From the NCBI RefSeq assembly GCF_030518155.1, contig NZ_JAULRU010000418.1, positions 248,001 to 312,000 of the forward strand: a stretch of 64,000 nucleotides of DNA, in the 5' to 3' direction. Both the position numbers and the translations under genes were made by a program. Positions within the stretch are counted from its first letter, which is position 1, and the number at the start of each line of letters is the position of its first letter. This stretch comes from Gilvimarinus gilvus (lineage in GTDB: Bacteria > Pseudomonadota > Gammaproteobacteria > Pseudomonadales > Cellvibrionaceae). Below the pieces are notes generated by a model that was not told where the DNA came from, did no database searches, and saw nothing but the letters and a program-made list of their open reading frames with translations. Positions 36,355 through 46,035 of the stretch are shown piece after piece.

Positions 36355-37197
36355 TTAATACACCGCCACACCAATCTTCATAAATGCTTTGGTCAATACA
36401 TCATCGAGTTCTTCGAGCTGATGCTGTTCAATTTCTATAATTGAGCAATGTAAGTGTTTTAATTGTTCGCGCCGTGACAAATTAGCAGCGAGCTCTGCGG
36501 GACGTGGCGACTGCGGCCAAAACACAATGGCAACATCGATGCCCGGCAGATAAAAATCAACTTGCACAGGATTCTCCGCGCCACTTTCGCCGTTGGCCGT
36601 AAAAGAATAGCCTACCGCATGCACTAACCCCACACTGTACAGCCAATTATCAATCTGCGCCAAGCCGCCAACATGACAGACATGCCCATCCAAACACTGT
36701 TTAGCGTCGGGCTTCAGTGCTGCAACCGCTTGCTGCAAGCAAAGATTTTCCAATAGAGATTCCGGCCAGGTCGCGAATGGAATCGCTGTCGACTCACTTT
36801 CATGCTGCTGGCCCCCAACTTCAAGCCCGCGCTGAGTTACCTGCCAGCCATGTACATAGGGCTTCAGCCAGCCGAGAGTTGCCAGTAGACGATTCACTAA
36901 GCGTGCCGACAAGCCCAATTTTTGCGCAAGGTTGCGTGCTGTTAACGGAGCATCGGGCAGTAACCCCATCACACGATGGTGGCTTAGAGTCTCGGGCCAA
37001 ACAATGTACTCTCCGTATTTGGGGTGACTGGCATAAGTGCCCCCCTCAAAACGGCCTTTAGCCGTGAGATGCCACTGGCCTTCCACTTTGACGATCCAAC
37101 CACTCCTCGCCAATAAAACAAATAGCTCCTTACTCTCCTTGCCGATTGTTCTAGCCAAAGCCGTTGTCGAAAGGTGCTTAGGGTGATTGTCCGTCAT
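36355..37197 (-). CDS. Protein with duplicated winged-helix-like repeats and a degenerate PD-(D/E)XK nuclease-like domain
   Basis: 280 residues. Two consecutive units are alike: about residues 9-70 (LSTTALARTIGKESKELFVLL...WPE) and about 85-148 (LTARNLAQKLGLSARLVNRLL...WPE), each a helix-turn-helix-like segment followed by a short wing. The C-terminal part from about 160 (LDGHVCHVGGLAQIDNWLYSVGLVHAV, later VQVDFYLPG) has the layout of small PD-(D/E)XK endonuclease-like domains, ending in LDDVLTKAFMKIGV. The expected acidic residue in the IEFWG-like strand reads AIVFWP, so nuclease activity is doubtful. Relatives are often named glycerol kinase in databases, which nothing here supports. A DNA-binding role is inferred. 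Confidence 0.65.
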   Translation of the reverse strand: MTDNHPKHLSTTALARTIGKESKELFVLLARSGWIVKVEGQWHLTAKGRFEGGTYASHPKYGEYIVWPETLSHHRVMGLLPDAPLTARNLAQKLGLSARLVNRLLATLGWLKPYVHGWQVTQRGLEVGGQQHESESTAIPFATWPESLLENLCLQQAVAALKPDAKQCLDGHVCHVGGLAQIDNWLYSVGLVHAVGYSFTANGESGAENPVQVDFYLPGIDVAIVFWPQSPRPAELAANLSRREQLKHLHCSIIEIEQHQLEELDDVLTKAFMKIGVAVY

Positions 37198-37567
37198 CTT
37201 ATTCCTCGCTTGAATGGGGCCAGATTACCATAAAGGTGAAAATATAGCTGGTCAAACCCTAACCAATACCTTATACTCCGCCCCCTTCAGTAAAGCCTCA
37301 CCATCGTTCGGCCATAGCGCCGCTCCCTGTGAAGATCGCATCCTGCGACTTGAGTAGTGTAACGAGGTACTACTGATTGGAGAAAGAAGCTCCAGGATGT
37401 CTACCTTGAGATGTACTTACAGTCCATCCGGCAGGTAATACCTGCATCTGTTATGTGCGAAGGCGTTTGCCTTCAGGAATGACACGCAAGGCGCCCTCGC
37501 TCCGTAACATGCCCATTAGCGGCTGATTCACTAATACTGGCTCTCTCTGCCAGACTGGAACTATTGA
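37198..37567 (+). other. Long structured leader upstream of the DEAD-box helicase
   Basis: 370 bp without a gene, consistent with a promoter near 37249-37277 and a 5' UTR of about 280 nt. At least six short stems follow one another: TCGCA/TGCGA (37336-37348), AGTAGT/ACTACT (37353-37374), TGGAG/CTCCA (37378-37394), GGATG/CATCC (37395-37429), GCAGGT/ACCTGC (37431-37445), GAAGGC/GCCTTC (37459-37474), and CTGGC/GCCAG (37537-37553) near the start codon. Cold-induced DEAD-box helicase genes often have long regulatory leaders; whether this one is autoregulated or cold-responsive is an inference. Confidence 0.65.
37249..37277 (+). promoter_or_regulatory. Candidate sigma-70 promoter of the DEAD-box helicase
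   Basis: TGGTCA (37249-37254, four of six to consensus) is followed by a 17-bp spacer and TATACT (37272-37277, five of six), then a GC-rich discriminator CCGCCCCC. Transcription would start near 37284, giving a leader of about 280 nt. Confidence 0.5.
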
Positions 37568-39289
37568 ATGCAAAATGAAAATGTAACATTTGCCGATTTG
37601 GGTTTAACTCAATCGGTGCTCGAAGCCGTGCAAAAAATTGGCTACGAAACCCCCTCTCCTATTCAAGCACAAGCGATCCCTGCACTCTTATCTGGCCAAG
37701 ATATTGTTGGCCTGGCGCAAACCGGCACAGGTAAAACCGCCGCTTTTGCTCTGCCTATGCTGTGTCAAATTGACCCGACCAACAAAAGCACACAAGCTCT
37801 TGTATTGGCGCCAACCCGCGAGCTCGCCATTCAGGTGGCCGAAGCTTTAACCAGTTACGCCAAGGGCCTCAATGGCTTCCAGGTATTGCCCCTGTACGGC
37901 GGCCAGGACATGCGCGGACAACTGCGCCAGCTTAAACGCGGCGCTCAAGTCGTGGTGGGCACGCCAGGACGTGTGATGGATCACCTGCGTCGCGGTAGCC
38001 TCGACTTGTCCGGCCTGCGCAATCTGGTTCTGGATGAAGCCGATGAAATGCTGCGTATGGGTTTTATCGACGATGTATCGTGGATTCTGGAGCACACACC
38101 TGACACTCGCCAAACGGCACTTTTCTCAGCCACAATGCCAAAAGAAATTCGCCGTGTCGCCAGCACTTACTTGAAAGATCCACAAGAGATCAAGGTAGCC
38201 CGTGAAAGCAGTACCGGCTCCAATATTAATCAATCTTATTGGACAGTGAGCGGCACCAATAAACTGGACGCTCTAACCCGCATCCTCGAAGTTGAAGAGT
38301 TTGACGGCGTCATTATTTTCGTTCGCACCAAAACCGCAACGGTAGAACTGGCCGAAAAACTAGAGGCTCGAGGCTACAGCGCGGCAGCTATTAATGGTGA
38401 TATGAATCAAGCCCTACGAGAGCGAGCCATCGACCGCCTCAAAACCAATAAGTTGGATATTCTGATTGCAACCGACGTGGCCGCGCGCGGCATTGATGTT
38501 GATCGCGTCAGTCACGTTGTAAACTACGACATTCCCTATGACAGTGAGGCTTACGTACACCGTATTGGCCGCACCGGTCGCGCCGGCCGCTCGGGCAAAG
38601 CAATCCTGTTCGTAGCCCCACGCGAAAAGCGCCTGCTGTACGCCATTGAAAAAATGACTGGCCAGCGCATTGAGCCTATGACTCTACCCAGTGGTAGTGC
38701 CGTCACCGACGCGCGCACCGGCCAGTTTATGCAAAAGATTACCGATGTATTGCAAGGTGAAGAAGACCTGACCTTTATCGACGAGCTACTGGCAAACTAC
38801 TCTAACGAAACAGGAGAAAGCCCAGAGCGCATCGCAACAGCTTTAGCCTACATGCTGCAAAAAGATCGCCCACTGCAGGTTAAGTTTGCCGATATTAAAC
38901 CATCGCGCGAGCGCGAAGGTGGCCAGCGCGGTGATCGTGGTGAACGAGGCGCTGACCGTGGTGGCGAACGTCGTCGTCGCAGTTCAGCTCCGGAAGAAGG
39001 CATGAAGCGCTTTCGCATTGAGGTTGGCCGTACTCACGGTGCACGCCCTGGCGATATTGTTGGCGCCATTGCTAACGAAGCGGGTTTAAGCAGCAAACAG
39101 ATTGGCCAGATCAAGTTGTTCGACAACTTCTCGACGCTGGATTTACCGTCGGATCTGTCAGGTTCACAAGAGCAAAAAATTGCCCGTATCCATGTGCGCG
39201 GCCAAGTGTTGTCACTGAGTGCCGACCGGGGCCCAGGTGCCCCACGCAAAGGCAAACCGAAGTTCAAAGGCAAGAAAAAACAAGCGTAA
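37568..39289 (+). CDS. deaD: ATP-dependent DEAD-box RNA helicase, DeaD/CsdA type
   Basis: 573-residue helicase that unwinds RNA in ribosome assembly and mRNA turnover, especially in the cold. Motifs in order: Q motif (FADLGLTQSVLEAVQKIGYETPSPIQ, split; 8-33), AQTGTGKT (about 50-57), PTRELA, TPGR, DEAD (about 157), SAT, the C-terminal RecA motifs RGIDV and HRIGRTGRAGR, then an Arg/Gly-rich basic segment (about 445-475) and a DbpA-type RNA-binding domain (MKRFRIEVGRTHGARPGDIVGAI..., about 478-550) and a Lys-rich tail. This domain order identifies the DeaD/CsdA branch rather than RhlE. It is preceded by a long leader and followed by a strong terminator. Confidence 0.94.
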   Translation: MQNENVTFADLGLTQSVLEAVQKIGYETPSPIQAQAIPALLSGQDIVGLAQTGTGKTAAFALPMLCQIDPTNKSTQALVLAPTRELAIQVAEALTSYAKGLNGFQVLPLYGGQDMRGQLRQLKRGAQVVVGTPGRVMDHLRRGSLDLSGLRNLVLDEADEMLRMGFIDDVSWILEHTPDTRQTALFSATMPKEIRRVASTYLKDPQEIKVARESSTGSNINQSYWTVSGTNKLDALTRILEVEEFDGVIIFVRTKTATVELAEKLEARGYSAAAINGDMNQALRERAIDRLKTNKLDILIATDVAARGIDVDRVSHVVNYDIPYDSEAYVHRIGRTGRAGRSGKAILFVAPREKRLLYAIEKMTGQRIEPMTLPSGSAVTDARTGQFMQKITDVLQGEEDLTFIDELLANYSNETGESPERIATALAYMLQKDRPLQVKFADIKPSREREGGQRGDRGERGADRGGERRRRSSAPEEGMKRFRIEVGRTHGARPGDIVGAIANEAGLSSKQIGQIKLFDNFSTLDLPSDLSGSQEQKIARIHVRGQVLSLSADRGPGAPRKGKPKFKGKKKQA

Positions 39290-39304
39290 GCTCAATAACA
39301 AAAA

Positions 39305-39328
39305 GGCCCGGGATTCCCGGGCCTTTTT
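39305..39328 (+). terminator. Intrinsic terminator after deaD
   Basis: GGCCCGGG (39305-39312) and CCCGGGCC (39316-39323) form a perfect 8-bp stem with loop ATT, followed by TTTTT (39324-39328) and preceded by AAAA, so it could stop transcription from both sides. It sits between the converging deaD and dnaE genes. Confidence 0.9.
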
Positions 39329-39467
39329 CATTACAAAACATTTATACATTCAAGTCACTGCCAATCCGATTAACATCGTGCTAGCACACAGAACTTACTG
39401 ATTGACTCAACTCCAATGGCAACAATATTCGACTAACCGTAACCGACGCTTTAAGTTGCGTGATAAG

Positions 39468-42400
39468 TTAGGCGTATTGTAGCTTAACCGAACCCGCGCC
39501 AAAGTCATCTCGCAACCGCTGCAGCAACTCGTCTTCCGGGCGCACACTCCACTCGCCGCCCAATACGATCTGACACTTTGCATCTGAGCGATGATAATCA
39601 ATAATTATTGGACAACGCCCATCGCGATAAGGCTCTAAACACTGCTGCAAGGTTTGCCCCAGTGAGTTATTAAGGTCACCCGCGTTGAGGACAAGCTTTA
39701 ACGCCCTCGCCTTATCTTGCCGAACCTCAGCAAGAGGCTTAACCGAATCGGCTGACATCTTTAATGCATTGCTGTAATCATCGAATTTAGCCTGGCCTTC
39801 AATTACCAATAAGGCATCCTTCACCAATAGTTCGCGACATTCATTGAAAGTATCGGAGAACACGGCAATCTCAATACGACCGGTGCGATCGTCGAGTGTG
39901 ATAAATGCCATAGTGTCGCCGCGCTTGGTTTTCATGGTGCGCGTCGCCACCACCAATCCACCCACTCTCTGTGCGTTCTTATCGGCGGCAAGGTTGCTTA
40001 TTCTGGTTGAGACAAGGTGATTGATTTCCTGCTCGTACTCATCAATCGGGTGGCCTGTCAGGTAAAGTCCTAGAGTCTCGTTTTCTGCCTGTAGTCGCTC
40101 TTTCATCGACCAGGGACGCACACGGGTAAACTCGCTGTAAGTATCTTCCAGACTCTGAGAAGTCGGAATAACTTCACCGAACAAGTCGGTCATACCGGCA
40201 TTTGCATTAGCCGCGCTTTGCTCCGCTGTTTTTACCGCTTCGGTAATCGCTGCAAACATTACGGCGCGATCCTGATCAAGACCGCGTCCCGGCCCCAGGT
40301 TATCGGCCGCACCTGAACGTATCACAGCCTCAAGCGCACGCTTATTGACCTTGCGTGCATCCACTCTTGCACAAAAATCAAATAAATCTTTAAAAGGGCC
40401 ACCTTCACTACGCGCCGCAATAATGCTGTCCACCGGCCCTTCACCCAGCCCCTTAATTGCACCAAGCCCATAAATAATATTGTTGTCATCGTCGACGGTG
40501 AACTTGAGTTCGCCACGATTCACATCCGGCGGCAAGAGTGTCAGGCCCATATTGCGACACTCTTCAATAAAGGTAACCACCTTGTCGGTCTTATCCATAT
40601 CCGAACTCATGGTGGCCGCCATAAAATGAGCCGGGTAATGTGTTTTAAGCCACGCGGTCTGATAAGAGACCAGAGCATAGGCGGCCGAGTGAGATTTGTT
40701 AAAACCGTAGCCGGCAAACTTTTCAACCAGATCAAAGATCTTCATTGCCAGCGTTGCATCAATTCCCTTGGACTTGGCACCCTCTTCAAAGCTTACCCGC
40801 TGCTTTGCCATCTCTTCGGGTTTTTTCTTACCCATTGCACGACGCAACAAATCAGCGCCACCGAGACTGTAACCGGCAAGCTCCTGCGCGATCTGCATCA
40901 CCTGCTCTTGGTATACGATAACGCCATAGGTTGGCTTTAGTATTGGCTCTAAGAATTCATGCTGGTATTTCGCGTCGGGATAAGCCACCTCGGCCTTGCC
41001 GTGCTTGCGGTTCACAAAGTCGGTAACCATGCCCGAGTCGAGCGGACCTGGACGGAACAAGGCCACCAGGGCAATCATGTCTTCCAGGTTATCGGGCTTC
41101 AGCCGTTTAATCAGATCCTTCATGCCACGCGACTCAAGCTGAAACACCGCCGTGGTTTCCGCGCGCTTCAGTAATTTGAACGTCTCGGCGTCCTGTAAGT
41201 CAATTTCTTCAATGATTAGTGGGGGGAGGTCTTGTTTACCGCGCTGAGCATTAATCATCTCCATGGCCCAGTCGATAATCGTGAGTGTGCGCAGCCCCAA
41301 AAAGTCAAACTTTACAAGGCCAGCCTCTTCCACATCATTCTTATCGTACTGGGTGACCAACCCTTTACCGTTCTCATCACAGTACAGGGGGGAGAAGTCG
41401 GTCAACTTGTTAGGGGCAATCACTACACCCCCGGCGTGCTTACCCACGTTGCGGGTTAAGCCTTCAAGCTTAACCGCCATTTCCCAAATTTCCTGGGCGT
41501 CGGCATCGGTCTCTAGCATTTCACGAAGTTGTTCGACTTCTTCCAATGCGGCTTTCAGAGTCATGCCTGGTGTCGGGGGTATCAACTTGGAGAGCTTATC
41601 GGCCAAGCCGTAGGACTTACCCAATACCCGGGCGACATCGCGTACCACAGCCTTTGCCGCCATGGTGCCGAACGTAATAATCTGACTTACCGCCTCGCGC
41701 CCATACGCGTCCGCCACATAACTAATGACGCGATCGCGGTTCTCCATGCAAAAATCAACGTCGAAGTCAGGCATGGAAACCCGCTCAGGATTCAAAAAAC
41801 GCTCAAACAGCAAGTCGTATTGCAGTGGATCAAGATCGGTAATTTTCAGGGAGTAAGCGACCAGCGAGCCCGCACCAGAACCCCGGCCAGGCCCGACAGG
41901 AATGGCGTTATCTTTTGCCCACTGGATAAAATCCATTACGATTAGAAAGTACCCGGGAAACCCCATCTGTAGGATAATATCAAGCTCGAAACGCAAGCGG
42001 TCCAGATACAATGCCCGCTTACTGTCTCGCTCAGGATCATCGGCAGCAAGGATCTTTTCAAGCCGTGCCTCAAGGCCGTCGTGGCACACTTTTTCGAAGA
42101 ACTGGTTTTCCGTCAATCCTTCGGGAATCGGGTATTGTGGTAAAAAATACTCACCCAAATGAATATTGACGTTGCATCTTTTAGCGATCTCTACCGAGTT
42201 GGCCAGTGCTTCCGGTATATCACTGAACAGTTCCTGCATTTCTTCGCCACTTCGCAAGTACTGCTGATCACTGTAGCGCCGCTCACGACGTGGGTCATCA
42301 AGAGCTCGCCCCTCTGCAATGCATACGCGAGCCTCATGGACTTCAAAGTCATCCGCACTTAAAAACCGAACATCATTAGTCGCTACCACCGGGCACTGCA

Positions 42401-42971
42401 GATCAGTGGCTAACTCAACGGCCTGATGCAGATAATTTTCTTCGTACTCGCGGCCAGTTCGCTGCAGCTCGAGATAATAACGACCCGGGAATTCGGCCAT
42501 CCAGCGTTCAGCTGTGGCTTTGGCTTGAGCTTTGCGACCGGCTAACAGGTCCATACCCACATCACCGATACGGCCACCAGACAACACGATAACCCCTTCG
42601 CCATGCTCCGTTATCCATTCGCGCTGAACAAAAGCCTCCCCTTGTTGCTGACCTTTCTGATACGCCAAGGAAATAATTTTAATGATATTTTTGTAGCCTG
42701 CGTCATCCATTGCAAGCAGCGTAACTAAAGAAGCCTTAGCCTCACTATCGGCGCCCATTATAAAGAAGTCGCTTCCCACAATAGGCTTGATGCCGGCGCC
42801 CTGCATAGCCTTGTAGTACTTGATTAATCCGTAGAAATTGGTCTGGTCGGTAATAGCGCAAGCTGGCATAGCCTGCTCTTGCAAATGAGCGGCTAACGGC
42901 TTAATCCGAATAAGGCTATCGGACAGTGAATACTCTGTGTGCAGTCGAAGGTGAACAAATGGAGTCGTCAT
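39468..42971 (-). CDS. dnaE: DNA polymerase III alpha subunit
   Basis: Replicative polymerase catalytic subunit, 1167 residues. The N-terminal PHP domain (FVHLRLHTEYSLSDSLIRIKPL, about 5-26) leads into the polymerase core with the catalytic aspartates in PDFDVDF (about 400) and the GPGRGSGAGSLVAYSL segment; the helix-hairpin-helix, OB-fold (RVGGLVVATRTMKTKRGDTMAFITLDD, split) and C-terminal tau-binding region follow. It starts 8 bp after rnhB, the usual neighbour. In Pseudomonas accA follows dnaE; here dnaE ends the block and converges with deaD. Confidence 0.97.
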   Translation of the reverse strand: MTTPFVHLRLHTEYSLSDSLIRIKPLAAHLQEQAMPACAITDQTNFYGLIKYYKAMQGAGIKPIVGSDFFIMGADSEAKASLVTLLAMDDAGYKNIIKIISLAYQKGQQQGEAFVQREWITEHGEGVIVLSGGRIGDVGMDLLAGRKAQAKATAERWMAEFPGRYYLELQRTGREYEENYLHQAVELATDLQCPVVATNDVRFLSADDFEVHEARVCIAEGRALDDPRRERRYSDQQYLRSGEEMQELFSDIPEALANSVEIAKRCNVNIHLGEYFLPQYPIPEGLTENQFFEKVCHDGLEARLEKILAADDPERDSKRALYLDRLRFELDIILQMGFPGYFLIVMDFIQWAKDNAIPVGPGRGSGAGSLVAYSLKITDLDPLQYDLLFERFLNPERVSMPDFDVDFCMENRDRVISYVADAYGREAVSQIITFGTMAAKAVVRDVARVLGKSYGLADKLSKLIPPTPGMTLKAALEEVEQLREMLETDADAQEIWEMAVKLEGLTRNVGKHAGGVVIAPNKLTDFSPLYCDENGKGLVTQYDKNDVEEAGLVKFDFLGLRTLTIIDWAMEMINAQRGKQDLPPLIIEEIDLQDAETFKLLKRAETTAVFQLESRGMKDLIKRLKPDNLEDMIALVALFRPGPLDSGMVTDFVNRKHGKAEVAYPDAKYQHEFLEPILKPTYGVIVYQEQVMQIAQELAGYSLGGADLLRRAMGKKKPEEMAKQRVSFEEGAKSKGIDATLAMKIFDLVEKFAGYGFNKSHSAAYALVSYQTAWLKTHYPAHFMAATMSSDMDKTDKVVTFIEECRNMGLTLLPPDVNRGELKFTVDDDNNIIYGLGAIKGLGEGPVDSIIAARSEGGPFKDLFDFCARVDARKVNKRALEAVIRSGAADNLGPGRGLDQDRAVMFAAITEAVKTAEQSAANANAGMTDLFGEVIPTSQSLEDTYSEFTRVRPWSMKERLQAENETLGLYLTGHPIDEYEQEINHLVSTRISNLAADKNAQRVGGLVVATRTMKTKRGDTMAFITLDDRTGRIEIAVFSDTFNECRELLVKDALLVIEGQAKFDDYSNALKMSADSVKPLAEVRQDKARALKLVLNAGDLNNSLGQTLQQCLEPYRDGRCPIIIDYHRSDAKCQIVLGGEWSVRPEDELLQRLRDDFGAGSVKLQYA

Positions 42972-42979
42972 AAAATTCG

Positions 42980-43585
42980 CTAAAACATCTCTAGCTGCTC
43001 AATTAGCCGCTTTACCGGGCCAAAAGAAGTGCGGTGAGTCGGACACGGCCCAAGCTTTTCCAAGGCGGCCATATGCACTTTAGTAGGGTATCCCTTGTGG
43101 CCGGCAAAACCATAGCCTGGATACTCTGTGTCCATAGCAATCATTTCGCGGTCTCGCGTGACTTTAGCGAGTATTGAAGCTGCACCTATTGAACTGACTC
43201 GTGCATCGCCCTTTACCACACATTCAGCACTGAAAGCCCAGTTAGGAATTTTGTTGCCGTCCACTAATACATGCTTGGGCTTAATGGTCAATCCTTCAAC
43301 CGCCCGCTTCATTGCCAATAAGCTCGCCTGCAGTATATTAATACTATCAATTTCCTGTACGCTTGCCCGTGCTATACAGAAGCTCAGTGCTCTTTGCTGA
43401 ATAACATCGAACAACAGCTCGCGCTTTTTTTCTGTTAGCTTTTTAGAATCACCAAGCCCCTCAATGGGCCGTACAGGGTCAAGTATGACTGCAGCTGCGA
43501 CCACATCACCGGCCAATGGACCACGCCCTACTTCATCAACACCGGCGCACAAATCCCCGTTATAAGCGCTGACAAATGGCTCCAT
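42980..43585 (-). CDS. rnhB: Ribonuclease HII
   Basis: 201 residues; removes ribonucleotides from DNA and RNA-DNA hybrids. The active-site region [22 protein letters not shown] gives the D-E pair near residues 15-16, with a further Asp in LVDGNKIPN and in [17 protein letters not shown], and the C-terminal [16 protein letters not shown]. The ATG at 43585 shares one base with the lpxB TAA (TAATG) and has GAGGG 9 bases upstream. An upstream extension of the frame to 43645 runs inside lpxB and is not likely used. It forms part of the lpx-rnhB-dnaE transcript. Confidence 0.96.
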   Translation of the reverse strand: MEPFVSAYNGDLCAGVDEVGRGPLAGDVVAAAVILDPVRPIEGLGDSKKLTEKKRELLFDVIQQRALSFCIARASVQEIDSINILQASLLAMKRAVEGLTIKPKHVLVDGNKIPNWAFSAECVVKGDARVSSIGAASILAKVTRDREMIAMDTEYPGYGFAGHKGYPTKVHMAALEKLGPCPTHRTSFGPVKRLIEQLEMF

Positions 43586-44733
43586 TAGGATTGTCCCTCG
43601 ATTAATTCCACTAGAGCTGATGCCGCGCTGGCATTCGCATCGCACTTGAGTGTGTGATGTTGCCGCTTAAACTCGTCGATAAGCTCACTGGTTAGTTCAG
43701 GCGCATCGAAATACCGCAAAACAGCCTCAGCCATTTGTTCCGGTGTTGCATCAGACTGCAACAATTCGGGTACAAGTTCGCGATCGGCCAATAGATTCGG
43801 CAAAGCGACAAATCGCACAAGCGCCATTGCTTTCATAATTTGAAAAGACAGCCACGCCATTTTGTAACTGACAACCATAGGCTTTTTTAGCAGCATGGCT
43901 TCGAGCGCTGTGGTACCCGAAGCGAGCAACACCACATCGGCTGCAGCCATAACCTCTTGCGACTGTCCCTGTACCAATTTTACCGGCAGTTCGCTGTGAG
44001 GCCCTAACATTTGATGCAACTGTTTATAGCGCTGACCGCTGGCCGCTGGCAATACAAACGTCAGGCCGTGACGCTGTTTGAGCATCAATTTAGCGGCCTG
44101 AAAAAAAAGTGGGCCGAGTCGCTCCACTTCACTATGGCGACTGCCGGGCATTAAAGCCACCACGGCCGACTGCTCATCCAACTGAAGCTGTTGGCGCGCG
44201 GATTTCTTATCAGGCTGCATAGCAATTTCGTCGGCTAAAGGATGACCTACAAATTTAACCGGCACTTGATGTTGCTGATAAATGACATTTTCAAAGGGCA
44301 AAATGGTCAGCATAAGGTCGACAGCGCGTTTTATTTTTTTGATACGCCCAGAGCGCCACGCCCATACTGATGGACTAACGTAATGCGCCGTTGTCACCCC
44401 GGCCTTACGCAGTTTTTCTTCAAGCGTTAAATTAAAATCTGGCGAGTCGATACCAAGAAATAAATCCGGTTTGTGCTCAGTGAAGTGTTCAAATAAAAAT
44501 CGACGGATTTTAAGTAGCTCAGGCAATCTCATTAAGGGGTCGACTAAGCCCATGACAGCCAAGCGATCTTGTGGAAAAAAAGAGTGAAAGCCTTGCTCGA
44601 GCATTTTGGGGCCGCCAATCCCTGAAAACTCGACATGCGGATAGTGATGCTTTAGCGCTTGTATTAAGCCAGCCCCAAGCAAGTCGCCAGAGGACTCTCC
44701 CGCGACTATAGCTATACGAACAGGTTCAGTCAT
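43585..44733 (-). CDS. lpxB: Lipid-A-disaccharide synthase
   Basis: 382-residue GT19 glycosyltransferase joining UDP-2,3-diacylglucosamine and lipid X into the lipid A disaccharide at the inner membrane. The start segment [20 protein letters not shown] (about 5-24), the FSGIGGPKM and [11 protein letters not shown] segments, [17 protein letters not shown], and [23 protein letters not shown] are family hallmarks. The ATG at 44733 lies 8 bp after the lpxA stop. An in-frame TTG at 44781 lies within lpxA and is not favoured. No clear ribosome site is present, consistent with coupling to lpxA. Confidence 0.96.
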   Translation of the reverse strand: MTEPVRIAIVAGESSGDLLGAGLIQALKHHYPHVEFSGIGGPKMLEQGFHSFFPQDRLAVMGLVDPLMRLPELLKIRRFLFEHFTEHKPDLFLGIDSPDFNLTLEEKLRKAGVTTAHYVSPSVWAWRSGRIKKIKRAVDLMLTILPFENVIYQQHQVPVKFVGHPLADEIAMQPDKKSARQQLQLDEQSAVVALMPGSRHSEVERLGPLFFQAAKLMLKQRHGLTFVLPAASGQRYKQLHQMLGPHSELPVKLVQGQSQEVMAAADVVLLASGTTALEAMLLKKPMVVSYKMAWLSFQIMKAMALVRFVALPNLLADRELVPELLQSDATPEQMAEAVLRYFDAPELTSELIDEFKRQHHTLKCDANASAASALVELIEGQS

Positions 44734-44740
44734 AAAAATA

Positions 44741-45535
44741 TCAGCGGACAATACCGCGCTTAGATTGTTGCAGTGAATCAATCAACATTTGTACATCAGA
44801 GCACTCTTCGGCAAGTACTTGTAGTTGCGCCAAGGCTTCGTCAACCGTTAACCCACGCCGGTAAATGATCTTAAAGGCCCGATTAATGGCCATGATCTGC
44901 TCTTTGCTGTAGCCACGACGCTTCAGACCCTCAGAGTTTATACTCTTAGCACCAGCCGGCGCTCCATTGACCATAACAAACGCAGGCACATCTTTGCCTA
45001 TGGCACTTCCCATACCGGTGAAGCTGTGAGCTCCGATATTGCAATACTGATGAACAAGGGTAAAACCACTGAGAATGGCCCAATCACCGACATTCACATG
45101 ACCCGCCAATGCCGTATTGTTAACAAGGATACAGTGATCGCCCAAAACACTGTCATGACCGATATGGGCATATGCCATAATCAGGTTATTATTGCCGATT
45201 GTTGTCTCTGACCGATCCTGCACCGTGCCGCGATGAATAGTAACACCTTCACGGATAACGTTATTGTCGCCAATAACTAGCCGCGTAGGTTCACCGTCAT
45301 ACTTCAGATCGGGAGTGTCTTCACCAACGGACGAAAACTGAAAAATCTCATTGTCGCGGCCAATAATAGTCGGGCCTTTTATCACCACATGTGACGCAAT
45401 ACGGCAACCCGGCCCAATACTTACCCCGGCACCAATTGTCGTCCAGGGACCGACCTCGACATCATCGGCGACGTCGGCATCAGGGTGTATAATTGCTCTG
45501 GAATCAATCAAGGTGGAATTAAACCCCGCAACCAA
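44741..45535 (-). CDS. lpxA: Acyl-ACP--UDP-N-acetylglucosamine O-acyltransferase
   Basis: First enzyme of lipid A synthesis: transfers a hydroxyacyl chain from ACP to UDP-GlcNAc. It shows the left-handed beta-helix of hexapeptide repeats (VEVGPWTTIGAGVSIGPGC and onward), the catalytic His in MAYAHIGHDS, and the C-terminal helical domain from about residue 195. The sequence is strikingly close to Pseudomonas LpxA as I recall it. No ATG is available at the N terminus: in-frame TTG codons lie at 45535 and 45511 (LIDSRAIIHP, matching the family's usual start). The longer form is given; the true start is uncertain. Confidence 0.92.
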   Translation of the reverse strand: MVAGFNSTLIDSRAIIHPDADVADDVEVGPWTTIGAGVSIGPGCRIASHVVIKGPTIIGRDNEIFQFSSVGEDTPDLKYDGEPTRLVIGDNNVIREGVTIHRGTVQDRSETTIGNNNLIMAYAHIGHDSVLGDHCILVNNTALAGHVNVGDWAILSGFTLVHQYCNIGAHSFTGMGSAIGKDVPAFVMVNGAPAGAKSINSEGLKRRGYSKEQIMAINRAFKIIYRRGLTVDEALAQLQVLAEECSDVQMLIDSLQQSKRGIVR

Positions 45536-45541
45536 AGGTAG

Positions 45542-45979
45542 CTAGACCTTGCGGTCAGCACACAAAATAGTAGCCGATGCGGCCAATTCACCATCGACCG
45601 TAGCCTGGCAGGAAAACTTCCAAATGCCCCGCTTAGACGACACGACCTTCGATTCTAGTGTGAGTCGGTCACCAGGTATAACTTGTCGCTTGAAGCGAAC
45701 ATCATCAATACCTGCAAAAAGATATATAGAGCCGTCTTGTGGCTTCTTGTCCATCGTTTTGAAACCCAAAATTCCAGATGCTTGCGCCATAGCCTCAAGA
45801 ATCATGACTCCTGGGAAAACCGGAAAATCTGGAAAATGGCCGTTAAACACATCCTCATTTACGGTAATATTTTTATAGGCGACAATCGACTCGCCCTCCA
45901 CCAGCTCAACGACACGATCCACCAACAGAAATGGATAGCGGTGTGGTAGATACTGGCGAATTTCATTTACGTCCATCAT
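45542..45979 (-). CDS. fabZ: 3-hydroxyacyl-ACP dehydratase FabZ
   Basis: 145-residue hot-dog-fold dehydratase removing water from 3-hydroxyacyl-ACP in fatty acid elongation. It has [14 protein letters not shown] (about 10-23), the catalytic His in [15 protein letters not shown] (about 47-61) and the conserved Glu in EAMAQASG. It shares 3-hydroxyacyl-ACP with LpxA and LpxD, whose genes flank it. The second of two tandem ATGs is also a possible start. The 56-bp gap upstream contains two small palindromes. Confidence 0.97.
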   Translation of the reverse strand: MMDVNEIRQYLPHRYPFLLVDRVVELVEGESIVAYKNITVNEDVFNGHFPDFPVFPGVMILEAMAQASGILGFKTMDKKPQDGSIYLFAGIDDVRFKRQVIPGDRLTLESKVVSSKRGIWKFSCQATVDGELAASATILCADRKV

Positions 45980-45994
45980 TATCTTACGGCCTTT

Positions 45995-46032
45995 GCGCCA
46001 TTGGCGCTCTTCAATGACCGGATTTAACCGGT
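45995..46032 (-). other. Two adjacent palindromes between lpxD and fabZ
   Basis: GCGCCA-T-TGGCGC (45995-46007) and ACCGG-ATTTAA-CCGGT (46017-46032) lie in the 56-bp gap after the lpxD stop. Neither has a U-tract on the minus strand, so they are not terminators. They may be an RNA processing or regulatory element affecting fabZ translation; this is inference from position. Confidence 0.3.
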
Positions 46033-46035
46033 GGA

